DNA of 35,000 nt from Sphingomonas parva (ex Maeng et al. 2020) (GCF_004564275.1 NZ_SPDV01000037.1:1-35000); one strand, 5' to 3'. Shown: positions 25,615 to 33,674, counted from the first letter of the stretch. Notes: a model not told the origin generated them from the sequence alone. Translations and numbers: made by a program.

Positions 25615-25821
25615 GTGAGCTACAGAGACGACAACAATCCGGACAAACCTCGGCCGTGTGCCACTATTCGACACGAAATCGAGCGAGACATCCAGCAGAA
25701 GCTGCCCATCTACTTCCAGGAGATGGTGGCCGCTCGTCCCAACGGGAGGTCGGCGAACGATATCACACTCGCGCTATGGCCCAATGTCGCCGGCTCCCGC
25801 GGCAGGAGACTGCGGCCATGA
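25615..25821 (+). CDS. Small hypothetical protein leading the TraK/TraL-like operon
   Basis: The 68-residue product begins at GTG 25615 with AAGGAGG 7 bases upstream, one of the best ribosome sites in the window. The frame ends in ATGA, overlapping the next ATG by four bases. The sequence is hydrophilic with a charged helix (IRHEIERDIQQKLPIYFQEMVAARP) and a short segment rich in Asn and Pro; no domain is recognised. It sits where RP4 has nothing before traK, so it is an addition to that layout. It may be a small DNA-binding partner. Confidence 0.65.
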   Translation: MSYRDDNNPDKPRPCATIRHEIERDIQQKLPIYFQEMVAARPNGRSANDITLALWPNVAGSRGRRLRP

Positions 25822-26219
25822 TGAGCACCGCTGCCGAGGACCCGGTGAAGCTGCGGCTTCGTGCGCGCAAGACCAATGATCAGGGGGAAAGCGTCGCCAG
25901 CTTCGTGGCCCGCTACCTCGACGAGATCCAGGCCGCTCGCCACGAGGGAAAGTCATGGGACGCGATCGGACGCGACCTCCGGCCGGACAACCCGATCAAG
26001 GGCGACACGGTGCGAAAGAGCGTCGAGCGGGCCGAGAAAGCTGCGGCGTCAAAGGCGAAGCCGAAGCGACTCCGGATTTCGAGGGCCAGCAAGGCTCGCT
26101 TCCCAAATGCCGAACCCCAGCCGGTTCCGGCCCAGCTCGAGCTCGGCATGCCCGCGGAGACGGCAAAATCCTCAGGCTTGTTCAGCCGACGAGTCGACCC
26201 TTTGAGCGAGGAAGAATGA
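25818..26219 (+). CDS. TraK-like oriT-binding protein
   Basis: At 133 residues it matches the length of RP4 TraK (134) and its layout: an N-terminal helical HTH-like part (ESVASFVARYLDEIQAARHEGKSWDAIGRDL...TVRKSVERAEKAA, residues about 24-75), a basic KPKRLRISRASKARF linker, a Pro/Glu-rich stretch and a short C-terminal motif with Phe (SGLFSRRVDPL). In RP4, TraK wraps the leading side of oriT. Its start overlaps the previous stop (ATGA) and the TraL-like gene starts one base after its stop. The identification rests on size, pattern and gene order rather than clear sequence identity. Confidence 0.6.
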   Translation: MMSTAAEDPVKLRLRARKTNDQGESVASFVARYLDEIQAARHEGKSWDAIGRDLRPDNPIKGDTVRKSVERAEKAAASKAKPKRLRISRASKARFPNAEPQPVPAQLELGMPAETAKSSGLFSRRVDPLSEEE

Positions 26220-26220
26220 G

Positions 26221-27150
26221 ATGGCAGAGAGTAGTAGTGTTATGAGTAACCCGCCGACCGTTATCCTGTCCGCCAGTCCGAAGGGCGGCTGCGGGAAGAC
26301 GACAGTCACGGACGCAACGGCTTCGGTGAGCGTCGCGTCCGGGCACAGCACGCTGGTCGTGGACGTCGATGACGGGAACAGCGGCTACAGACGCAGAGCC
26401 GGAAAGGGAGCTGCGCTCTCGCTGTCGTGGACCACGACCGCCGACCGCACAAGGCCGTGGCTCGCCAAGAACGTGTACGGCAAGGACGTCGTGATCTTCG
26501 ATCTCGGCGCCAACCTGGTCGCAAGCGAGAGTCCTGTGACGGAATTCCTCGGCGAGGCCATCCTCCAGCTGAAGGCGACCGGCTCGCGAATTGTGTTCTT
26601 CGCCATCGCGTCGCCGAACGCGCCCGGCACGGGGCGCCTGATCAGGTCCATGCGGGACGACTACAGTTCCGTTGCCGAGGTGTACATCGTCGAGAACAAC
26701 GTGGATGGCTCGAATGCCTTCCCGGAGAACATGGGCACGTTCGGCATCACGACCATCCCCTTCCCGCACATGGACCCGGGCATCCAGGCGGTTCGCATGC
26801 TTCGTGAGGAACCGCTCCTCGAGGTCTTCCGCGCTCCGTCGCCGGGCTATGAGGTCGCCACCGCTCGTTACGCTCAGAAGGTTGCCAGCTTCGCGAAGCA
26901 AGAGGCTGTGCGCGGGCTCTTCGGAGACGACGGCCTCCCTGAGTTCCAACGGCTCGCTGCCGCGGCACCGGGCGGTCTGCGTTATGCCATCGGCGGCCTT
27001 CGTGGAGCCAGGAACGAGGCGATCCGGGCGAATGAGAGATTGCTCCTCGCGTCCCGTGAAGTTCGGAGCGCAGACAGAACGAACCGGGAGCTGGTCTATG
27101 CGAAGGCGATCGAGCTCATAGATGCGGAGGCCGCTTACAGGGCGATCTGA
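26221..27150 (+). CDS. TraL/ParA-like P-loop ATPase
   Basis: The 309-residue protein has the deviant Walker A KGGCGKTT (residues 21-28), a Walker A' segment LVVDVDDGNSG (45-55) and a Walker B-like VVIFDLGAN (90-98). It lacks a ParB partner gene, which argues against plasmid partition. Its position right after a TraK-like gene next to oriT matches RP4 traL, a ParA-type ATPase of the leader operon whose role in transfer is minor or unclear. The last ~70 residues form a helical tail. ATG 26221 follows the upstream stop by one base. Confidence 0.8.
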   Translation: MAESSSVMSNPPTVILSASPKGGCGKTTVTDATASVSVASGHSTLVVDVDDGNSGYRRRAGKGAALSLSWTTTADRTRPWLAKNVYGKDVVIFDLGANLVASESPVTEFLGEAILQLKATGSRIVFFAIASPNAPGTGRLIRSMRDDYSSVAEVYIVENNVDGSNAFPENMGTFGITTIPFPHMDPGIQAVRMLREEPLLEVFRAPSPGYEVATARYAQKVASFAKQEAVRGLFGDDGLPEFQRLAAAAPGGLRYAIGGLRGARNEAIRANERLLLASREVRSADRTNRELVYAKAIELIDAEAAYRAI

Positions 27151-27171
27151 TCAGGGTTGATCAATGGCGAA

Positions 27172-27208
27172 GCCGCCCGTCGCCCATGCGCCGGGCGGCT
27201 TAGCTTTT
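27172..27208 (+). terminator. Terminator of the TraK/TraL-like operon
   Basis: A GCCGCCC (27172-27178) and GGGCGGC (27193-27199) stem with a 14-nt loop is followed by TTAGCTTTT. It lies 21 bases after the ATPase stop. Confidence 0.7.
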
Positions 27209-27740
27209 GGCGAGCATACGCGGCCCCTGACAAGAAGCGGACGGGCGGTAGGGTGCCAATCACGGTCCTTCGCCCAACTAACAGCCGATACCAGAAGCGG
27301 TCGTTAGTTCAGGCGTCGACGGGCACGACTGGGGGTAAGCGGACCGTTCGCTTTGGGATGGCAAATCGGCCTAACCGAACGATCAGTCATGTGACGAGGA
27401 GCGGGGCCCTCGTAGTCCAGAAGATGAGGGCGGAGTGGCTAGATCTCGCCTTCGCGGACCTAGCCCGATCAACGCGATCGTCTCAGAGGCCCTTCAGCAG
27501 CAGCCTAACATCACTACGTCGCAATTCCCCCGGTCGTCGAGGAGCGCGCCGACGCGATCCAGCAGATCGCTCACTCCTAAAGGCCAAACTGGACTTCGAC
27601 CATCCAACGTCAGAGCAGCGGCGACAGGAGCTCGAGACGTATAGCCGGCGTCGTCCTTCGGCTGATCGCGCGGCGAGCCTCAGCGCTCCCGCTCGCGAGA
27701 CGATCCGTCGGCTCACCACCACTGTGCCATCTGAAGGTTC
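27209..27740. other. Gene-free stretch with a possible decayed ORF
   Basis: No intact gene. Between about 27450 and 27650 protein-like segments appear in successive + frames (INAIVSEALQQQPNITTSQF, then VVEERADAIQQIAHS, then KAKLDFDHPTSEQRRQELE), which could be one gene broken by two frameshifts. This is suggestive only. Confidence 0.3.
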
Positions 27741-29327
27741 TCAGAGTTCGCTGTTTCTGGGGGCGGAAAAGGTTAGCTCACGCTCCGCAAAGTCGCTGAT
27801 CGACGCCTTCCCGGTGACCCTTGCGCTGAGCACATCGGTCATGGCGGCCTCGAAGGCGTCGACGACCCTGTCCGGCGTTTCGGCGAGCGTGTGCTCGAAC
27901 AGCAGCGCGTCGTGCATGGGCAGGACCACCCTCACGTCGCTCATGGAGGCGGCCGCCAGCAGCGCGCGCTTGAATATCAAAGACGCCGTCCCTTGGACCA
28001 CCTGGCTAACGGCCGAGCGCTGTTCCTTCCCAGTGAGCTGACCGCCGCCACTCCGTCGGTAGTGGTTGCCGAAGACGGTGGTCACCCGGCCGGTACGCTG
28101 GAATTCGGCCCATACGGACTTCTTCCAGTCCTCGTACCGCTGGAAGAGCCGGAATGCCTCCTTCGCCTTCTGTCGGTCTACCCCGAGCGAGGAGGCTGCA
28201 TCTACCAGAGCTTTCCGGCTCATTCCGTATGCGTATGACAGAAACAGCTGCTTGGCGGCCTTTCGGTTGCCCACCAGGTCCAGGTGTGTGTTCGCGAAGA
28301 GATCGTACATGTCGCCCGCGGCGTAGAGACGCTTAAGCTCCTCGTCGTCGGAGAGGGCGGCCATTATGCCGACCTCGAACTGATCAAAGTCGACGTAGCT
28401 GAGTTGGGCGCCATCGTGCGCGCTGATGATGGATCGGTACCGTTTTGGGATATTCTGGAGGCTGGGACTGCGCAGTTGGACGCGGGACGTGCGCGAGCCG
28501 AACACGTCCACGACTGGTCGAGTGCTGTTGCTGGTCAATGTGAGAGAGCCGAGCACGCGACGTGCGGTGTCGAGGGCAAGCAATGCCATGGTATCGCCGC
28601 CGAAGTCGCGGTCGTGTGGCACGAACTCGAGAAGGTACTCGACGGAGACCTCGTCTAGTTCGAAGCCCTCCAGAAGCAGCTTGGCCTCTATGGTGCGCCT
28701 GCTCGGCGTCTCGAGCGGCATGTCGTGTTTGGCGGAATAATCCTTTAGCAACAGGAAGTAGTCGTGCTCCGCCTGGCACCGCTTTTCCGAGAGTCCCGCC
28801 GCGTCGATGGAGATTCCGGCTGACATGGAGAGCTGTAGCACGCGGTATGCCGGTACCTCGACAGTGAAAAAGCGCTCGAACTCACCGTTGGCAAATGCCT
28901 GCGTGCAGAGGTCGAGGTACATCGCCCCGAGCGCCGTCGCGGCCTGGGCGGCGATGACCCCATCGAACGGGACGCCCTTGTTGAACATTTTCTGATAGGC
29001 GTCGCAGACTTCCTGCTCCGCCCCATACTGCCCGAGATGTGTCGTCACATCGCGCTTCTCGCGGGCGAGCCGGTCCTCGGGGACACCGCTGATCGAGATG
29101 CGGAGCTCGTCCACGTCGACGATTGTGCGGGGCAGAGTCCCCGTCTTGTCGAACAGCGCGTCGCGGATCATCCAGAAGTCGTGGCATACGACGATTCCTG
29201 CGAACCCGACGACGCTTGCGGCATCGGTTTCCTGGAGCTGGCCATCGTGGAACCAGTAGAAGGAGTCAGCTCCCCTGCCGGTGAAGTCCCTCGTGAAGAG
29301 CATCAGCCTAGAAGGCAGGTCAATCAT
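27741..29327 (-). CDS. Family A (PolA-like) DNA polymerase coupled to a reverse transcriptase
   Basis: The 528-residue protein (from ATG 29327) keeps the family A polymerase core: GSRTSRVQLRSPSLQNIP before the palm, motif A YVDFDQFE with catalytic Asp313, motif B with Arg355, Lys359 and Tyr367 (RKAAKQLFLSYAYG), the QGTA segment, and motif C LPMHDALLFE with catalytic Asp473. Two usual residues differ: the motif-B Phe (E. coli F762) is Leu363, and the Glu of HDE (E883) is Ala474. There is no 5' nuclease domain; residues 1 to about 150 may be a degenerate 3'-5' exonuclease fold. A TTG 21 bases upstream would add 7 residues, but ATG overlaps the RT stop as ATGATTGA, so the two are co-translated. 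It is unlikely to be the housekeeping enzyme. Confidence 0.88.
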   Translation of the reverse strand: MIDLPSRLMLFTRDFTGRGADSFYWFHDGQLQETDAASVVGFAGIVVCHDFWMIRDALFDKTGTLPRTIVDVDELRISISGVPEDRLAREKRDVTTHLGQYGAEQEVCDAYQKMFNKGVPFDGVIAAQAATALGAMYLDLCTQAFANGEFERFFTVEVPAYRVLQLSMSAGISIDAAGLSEKRCQAEHDYFLLLKDYSAKHDMPLETPSRRTIEAKLLLEGFELDEVSVEYLLEFVPHDRDFGGDTMALLALDTARRVLGSLTLTSNSTRPVVDVFGSRTSRVQLRSPSLQNIPKRYRSIISAHDGAQLSYVDFDQFEVGIMAALSDDEELKRLYAAGDMYDLFANTHLDLVGNRKAAKQLFLSYAYGMSRKALVDAASSLGVDRQKAKEAFRLFQRYEDWKKSVWAEFQRTGRVTTVFGNHYRRSGGGQLTGKEQRSAVSQVVQGTASLIFKRALLAAASMSDVRVVLPMHDALLFEHTLAETPDRVVDAFEAAMTDVLSARVTGKASISDFAERELTFSAPRNSEL

Positions 29328-31020
29328 AGCCGCTGACTTCGTCGACAAGGTTCAGCAGATCCGTGTTCTCGCGGACGGCGAACGGCAGGCCGTCCTCATT
29401 GCAGTGCCGCTCAGCCCTGGGGCTGGTACCCTTCAGGCAAATCGGCACATGGCCATAGAGGGGACGCAACGCCTCTTCGTCGAGCACTGACGACGCGATC
29501 AGGAGGTACCGGGCGTTCTGGTAAGGCAGGGAGCCGAACTCCCCAATGCACTTTTCAAGGAGGGCCTTTTCGTCCACGCAACGCAGCCAGATGAGGATTG
29601 CCGCCGCCTCGCCCGACTTCATGTCCTCCCGCAGCTTACGGTCCGCCAGCGCCACGAGCTCGTCGGAACGGTGTCTCCGCACCGCGAGCAGCATCCAGAT
29701 GTTGTAGTTCTGCCAGTCGTGGATGGCCCCATCTTCGGCGAGCAGGAACGCCTCCAATGCCGGCAGGCAGCGACCGTCGCGGTCCAGCGTGGCTATCAAC
29801 CGGCAGTATTGGTCGGTCGTGACCGCATGCTCGGACAGCGAGCGCGACAGGGTGTCGAGAAGGTTGATCGACAGCGCGTCGCCCACGTCAAAGAGGCCGG
29901 ACTCGACGATCTTCGCCACCCGGTTCACCGCAAAACGAAAGGTCCGCGTCTGCGAGTCTCCGGCTCCGATGCATCGGCTCAGAATGTCGAAGATGTAGGT
30001 CACCGACCTGGTCACGATGCGGCGACTGCGGGACTGCCACATCTGATTGATCGCGATCGTGGAGCTGTCCTGCGAGGGGAAGTACTCCGCGAGCTTCGCG
30101 CTCGAGACATCCGGGGCGAGGATCTCGGTCTTGTTTGCGTTTATGTTGAGACCGACTGTCCGCAGCTGCCTGATCAGATCCTGCAGCGCACGCCGGGCGT
30201 GCAGCTCGGAGTCCGCGATGATGCGGATGTCGTCCACGTAGCGGTAGTAGTCGTAGCCCTTCCTCGTCATCTCCCTGTCCACGAACGACAGCAGGATGTT
30301 GGACAAGAAGGCGGAGGCGTCGCGGTTCTGTGGGAGACCGTGATCCCGGCTGAACGTCCATTGGGAGAGTAGCCGGTCAAGCGTGGCGATCGCATTGCGG
30401 ATCTGTAGCTTCTCCGGGCCGGTCGCCACGAGGTCGGGAACCGCCCTCTCGAGCGCGTCTACGATCTGCACGCGCGACACGTTCTCGAAGAAATTGCTCA
30501 GGTCGGTGACCAGCAGATGGCGTCCAGATCTACGGAAGGTCAGCGTGACGCCCTCGAACGTGAACCAGCGGTCGATCTTGTTCTTGAACAGGTACTTCGG
30601 GTTCAGCGGCGCTGGCTCGTAGCGGTAGCTTAGCACTCGGTGACCGAGAAGCGAGTCGTAGAATGGGATTAGGAAGCTGCAGATCGCCTGATAGACGAAG
30701 CGGTCGAAGAAGTCGGTTTCTAGTCCGTAGCGCTCGCCGTATCCCTTCTTCGGTATGTTCCGGACGATGCTCCGAGTGCCGCGATACACGCCGTTCCATT
30801 CCTGCAGGAGCGAGATAATGATCCGCTTCGCCTCGGCTGCGTCCTTGAAGAGATCGTCGTACTGCAGGCAGTCGAAATACCAGTCGTCGCGCATATCTTG
30901 GCGGAGGTGCTTCAGCACCAGATCGAACTGCACTGGAAATCCCAGTGCCTGACCGTTCAGCCAGAAGGCGGGATTGAGCACATAGTCGGCCTCGTCGTCA
31001 GCTTCGCTACTGCTTTCCAC
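29320..31020 (-). CDS. Abi/UG-like reverse transcriptase with helical C-terminal domain
   Basis: The 566-residue product (GTG 31020) has RT motifs in order: an N-terminal IVRNIPKKGYGERYGLETDFFDRFV region, fingers and palm segment TDLSNFFENVSR (motif A), LPQNRDASAFLSNILLSFVD (motif B), and YYRYVDDIRIIA with the YVDD catalytic pair at 261-264, then LNINANKTEIL. The following ~250 residues are helical with no recognised domain, as in Abi/UG (defence-associated) RTs; there is no maturase or Cas1 domain, so a group II intron or CRISPR origin is unlikely. GTG 31020 has GAGGGA upstream; TTG 31101 is an alternative (593 residues) without a ribosome site. It shares an operon with the polymerase gene. 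Confidence 0.88.
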   Translation of the reverse strand: MESSSEADDEADYVLNPAFWLNGQALGFPVQFDLVLKHLRQDMRDDWYFDCLQYDDLFKDAAEAKRIIISLLQEWNGVYRGTRSIVRNIPKKGYGERYGLETDFFDRFVYQAICSFLIPFYDSLLGHRVLSYRYEPAPLNPKYLFKNKIDRWFTFEGVTLTFRRSGRHLLVTDLSNFFENVSRVQIVDALERAVPDLVATGPEKLQIRNAIATLDRLLSQWTFSRDHGLPQNRDASAFLSNILLSFVDREMTRKGYDYYRYVDDIRIIADSELHARRALQDLIRQLRTVGLNINANKTEILAPDVSSAKLAEYFPSQDSSTIAINQMWQSRSRRIVTRSVTYIFDILSRCIGAGDSQTRTFRFAVNRVAKIVESGLFDVGDALSINLLDTLSRSLSEHAVTTDQYCRLIATLDRDGRCLPALEAFLLAEDGAIHDWQNYNIWMLLAVRRHRSDELVALADRKLREDMKSGEAAAILIWLRCVDEKALLEKCIGEFGSLPYQNARYLLIASSVLDEEALRPLYGHVPICLKGTSPRAERHCNEDGLPFAVRENTDLLNLVDEVSGYD

Positions 31021-31413
31021 TGCAGAGTGATCCCTCAGTTCCGCCAGGTTAAGCCCCAGACCGCGGCACGGTCTAGCGGGTTTCGACCGAATCGTCAGCA
31101 ACGGCCGCGCGGGCCGACGGCGTCATCCGTCCATACCGACGGCGCGACCATGCCGATCTTGCGGACTCGAATCGTGCCGATTTTCGGAAGATCTGACTGG
31201 TGACCTCCGAGGCGGTAATTCACTTCCCCCCTGGTTCTGGTGCGTCACGTCTGGCGGTGCGGACCGCGGCCCTCCCGAAACGCCCAAAAACGGGATTGGC
31301 GGCTTGCTGCTCTTGCCCCGCTAAGCTGCGAGTCAGCTAACGGCCAACTTTCGCCGATCCGGAGGGGCCGCCGCGGCGCACCGTAGGTTGCACCGCTGCA
31401 GGTGCTCCTCAAA
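31021..31413 (-). promoter_or_regulatory. Leader/intergenic region upstream of the RT gene
   Basis: Nearly 400 bp separate the RT start from the next, divergent gene. A perfect hairpin, AGACCG (31058-31063) and CGGTCT (31069-31074) with a 5-nt loop, lies in the leader 38 bases before GTG 31020. Another small hairpin, GCACC/GGTGC, is at 31390-31405. Some defence RTs use a non-coding RNA from just this position; none can be proven here. No protein gene is present. Confidence 0.4.
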
Positions 31414-31429
31414 TTCAGGTTACCCCCGG
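31414..31429 (+). repeat. 16-bp direct repeat, left copy
   Basis: TTCAGGTTACCCCCGG, identical to 33461-33476. It lies 51 bp before the AlpA-like gene. Together the copies bracket about 2 kb holding that gene and the 473-residue protein gene. Confidence 0.85.
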
Positions 31430-31435
31430 CCCCAG

Positions 31436-31455
31436 ACCAGAGTGCTTTATCTGGT
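31436..31455 (+). promoter_or_regulatory. Inverted repeat before the AlpA-like gene
   Basis: ACCAGA (31436-31441) and TCTGGT (31450-31455) form a 6-bp stem 25 bases before the start codon, possibly an operator. Confidence 0.4.
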
Positions 31456-31480
31456 TTGTCCTCACACTTTGGAGGACGAC

Positions 31481-31723
31481 ATGAAGAGCATAGATGACCT
31501 TAAGAAAGCCCTCAAGCCTGATCAATACGGACGCGTGACCCTCGCCAATGTTGCGGCGGTTGTCGAGCTCCACCGCATCACTATTCATCGGAGAGTCAAG
31601 AACGGCACGTTCCCGCCGCCGCTCGAAGGGCTCACTCGTGTGATGTGGATGTTGGAAGACATCGTTACTTACTGGGAGCTGTTCGGTCCCCGCCCTTGGA
31701 ACCCGTGGCAGCCCCGCATGTAG
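31481..31723 (+). CDS. AlpA-like HTH protein
   Basis: The 80-residue protein has an HTH of the AlpA/MerR-like group: VTLANVAAVVELHRITIHRRVKNGTFPPPLEGLTRVMWMLEDIVTYWELFG, where 'RV..GxFPxP......R..W...D...W' is the usual recognition pattern. AlpA-like proteins act as activators of integrase genes or as excisionases on islands and phages. Its own ribosome site GGAGGACGAC directly precedes ATG 31481. It lies between the two copies of the 16-bp direct repeat and upstream of the serine recombinase, which suits a recombination-directionality role. Confidence 0.8.
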   Translation: MKSIDDLKKALKPDQYGRVTLANVAAVVELHRITIHRRVKNGTFPPPLEGLTRVMWMLEDIVTYWELFGPRPWNPWQPRM

Positions 31724-32010
31724 ACTGCAAGCGGCCGCATCCTCAGGACGAGTCTCAAACATTGCTGTAGACAACCTGCCCGAGTGAACATACCTATAGG
31801 GTACTGCCCCGGGTATGAGGATGCGGCCCGCGGCATTAGGTATAGCCGGCTGCGTGCTCCAGACGCAGCCGCCGCAGATCACGAGGGGCGCGCTCATCCC
31901 CTCTTTTTTCGACCTGGCGCGGTACGACCAGATGAAGCCGCTCCCACGCACGCGGGGGTATTTGTTGTCGATCCTGGAGCGGTCGACGCAATGGCTGAAG
32001 GTTGTACTAC
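31724..32010. other. Intergenic stretch
   Basis: A 78-codon frame at 31815-32051 begins with a lipobox-like LGIAGC, but has no ribosome site, and a minus frame overlaps it. I make no gene call. GAAGG just before 32011 serves the next gene. Confidence 0.3.
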
Positions 32011-33432
32011 ATGCGTCAGGAGAATGGATTGGGGGCTGCAGCCTCCCGTAATGAGCAAGTTACCGTTTGGGGAAAGGCGCGGCGGCGAAAGGTCTCTGCG
32101 GAGCGTGCACACGCGCCTGCGCAGGCCGCCTGTTTGAACGTCACCAGGAGGGGCGTCGACCCCGAGGAATTCGCCGACGCCGCGCTGAACTTCATCCACG
32201 CGTCAGTTCGCGGCCAACCCGGACGTGCCAGAGGACAGATCGATCGTCTCGCCAACTCCGTCCGCACAGGCGGGCTGAGCGAGGATCAGGCCCGCGAGCG
32301 GTTGCATCCGCGAGCCGGACCGTTGCCGCCCGTGCCCTCTGCGCACCTCGAGTACGCTTACTCGATCCCCACAGCGAGCTACGCCGGCCCGGTCTCCACA
32401 AGCGGCTTCGCGGCGCTCATGATTTCGCGTCGACGAGACGAGGCCGTGATCGAGGTGCTGGAGAAGCATCTGGGCATCTCGCATGAGAGCCACGGAGACG
32501 ATCTGAACGCCTTTCGATCGCAGCACCCCGGCATTTACCCGCTTATCGTGGCGGCGAAGCTGGGCTCTGCGATGGAGGCCGCAAAGTGCGCGGGGTCGAG
32601 CACGCTGATCGGGAGAACGGCGGCCCTAGTCACCCAGCACGCGTTGCACCTCGCCGTAGCGACCGCCCATATCCGGATCGCACTGCTTCGCTCCTATGCA
32701 CGGGAGCCGCTGGGCGGGGGGTTCGCCGGGCGCAAGGAGTGGCTCAACATGGGCCACGTCTGCACGTCGACGCTGATCGAGCCCGCCAGGGCTGTCCACA
32801 ACCTGCTGGACCTCGAGATCCCCGCTGGCGCTACCGATGACGAGGCGATCAGCCTCGCCACCGCAGCGGGGGCCCTCCCGGCGGATGGATCGGCAGGTGC
32901 CGTCGTCTCCACGGCCAGGAGGGTCAGGGAACAGCTTCCGGCGCGCTTCAAGCATGACAATGCCTGGATCTACGTCCCGCATGTCGCAGCCCTCGTGCAG
33001 AAGCATGTCCGCCCGCTCGCCGGTCTCGGTGTCGCGGATCTCAAGGCTGCCAAATGGACGAAGCAAAGCTTCTGCGAGCAGCGGCTGGGCGTCAGCGCCT
33101 CGGAAGGCGCTGTGATCGTCGCGATGAACCTGCTGCTCGCAGGCGAGCGGATCGATGCGTGCGTGGTGGCCAAACGCGCCGAAAAGCCCCTCCCCACGTT
33201 CCCGGACGCACCCGCGGCAAACAGCCTGGCCACAAACGCGCTGGCGCGGATTACGGAGGCGCTCCGCGTCGAAGGGCAGCCGGACCGCCACTCTCTCCGC
33301 GAAGTTGGGGATCCGGACAATCACACCAGTCGGCAGCTCGTGCTGAAGGTTCGCGGGAAGGTCGCCGCCGGCGGCGTTGGGGACGCCTTGCAGCACCTGC
33401 GGATCGACCCGTCGGTATGGTTCAGGAGGTGA
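32011..33432 (+). CDS. Hypothetical protein in the repeat-bracketed cassette
   Basis: The 473-residue product is not recognised. The body from about residue 40 (RRGVDPEEFADAALNFIHASVRG) is mostly alpha-helical with Ala- and Leu-rich stretches, no signal peptide and no obvious membrane segment. Motif-like spots are HPGIYPLIVAAKLGSAMEAAKCAG and WLNMGHVCTSTLIEPARAVHNLL. The start is uncertain: ATG 32011 has GAAGG about 10 bases upstream; TTG 32134 would be a shorter option. It lies between an AlpA-like gene and the recombinase, inside the direct repeats, so it may be cargo or part of the mobility module. Confidence 0.7.
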   Translation: MRQENGLGAAASRNEQVTVWGKARRRKVSAERAHAPAQAACLNVTRRGVDPEEFADAALNFIHASVRGQPGRARGQIDRLANSVRTGGLSEDQARERLHPRAGPLPPVPSAHLEYAYSIPTASYAGPVSTSGFAALMISRRRDEAVIEVLEKHLGISHESHGDDLNAFRSQHPGIYPLIVAAKLGSAMEAAKCAGSSTLIGRTAALVTQHALHLAVATAHIRIALLRSYAREPLGGGFAGRKEWLNMGHVCTSTLIEPARAVHNLLDLEIPAGATDDEAISLATAAGALPADGSAGAVVSTARRVREQLPARFKHDNAWIYVPHVAALVQKHVRPLAGLGVADLKAAKWTKQSFCEQRLGVSASEGAVIVAMNLLLAGERIDACVVAKRAEKPLPTFPDAPAANSLATNALARITEALRVEGQPDRHSLREVGDPDNHTSRQLVLKVRGKVAAGGVGDALQHLRIDPSVWFRR

Positions 33433-33460
33433 GATCGGCAATGACAGTTTCGAGATCGAT

Positions 33461-33476
33461 TTCAGGTTACCCCCGG
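33461..33476 (+). repeat. 16-bp direct repeat, right copy
   Basis: TTCAGGTTACCCCCGG, identical to 31414-31429. It begins 29 bp after the 473-residue protein gene and 214 bp before the recombinase start. The GGTTACC core is palindromic apart from its centre. Confidence 0.85.
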
Positions 33477-33507
33477 GTCTGGAACAGGTCGTGGCATTCT
33501 CCGATGG

Positions 33508-33660
33508 ATGAAGCGCCCCGTACCGCACCATGGCTCCACGCCGCATCCCATTCCGACTGGGCACGAGCGCGCGCTCGCCGAGCTGGTCCGGTTGCTGGCG
33601 CGTCAGGCGGCGGCGGAGCATGTGAACGGAAGCGCGCACCCTTCGTCCACTCGTTCGTGA
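33508..33660 (+). CDS. Small protein before the serine recombinase
   Basis: The 50-residue ORF ends 14 bases before the recombinase start and its stop region supplies GTGAGGAGGG, the recombinase ribosome site. It contains the helix HERALAELVRLLARQAAAEH, a pattern I associate with tiny proteins that precede large serine recombinases in alphaproteobacterial islands (from memory). It may be a regulator or a coupling peptide; no function is established. Confidence 0.5.
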   Translation: MKRPVPHHGSTPHPIPTGHERALAELVRLLARQAAAEHVNGSAHPSSTRS

Positions 33661-33674
33661 GGAGGGCCGTGCGA

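Noticed and set aside
26221-27150. ATPase considered as a plasmid partition ParA
   Set aside because: No ParB gene is adjacent, and its place after a TraK-like gene beside oriT favours a TraL-like role.
29320-31020. RT considered as a group II intron or retron RT
   Set aside because: There is no maturase or endonuclease domain and no intron-like ends are seen. The partner polymerase and long helical tail fit Abi/UG RTs better.
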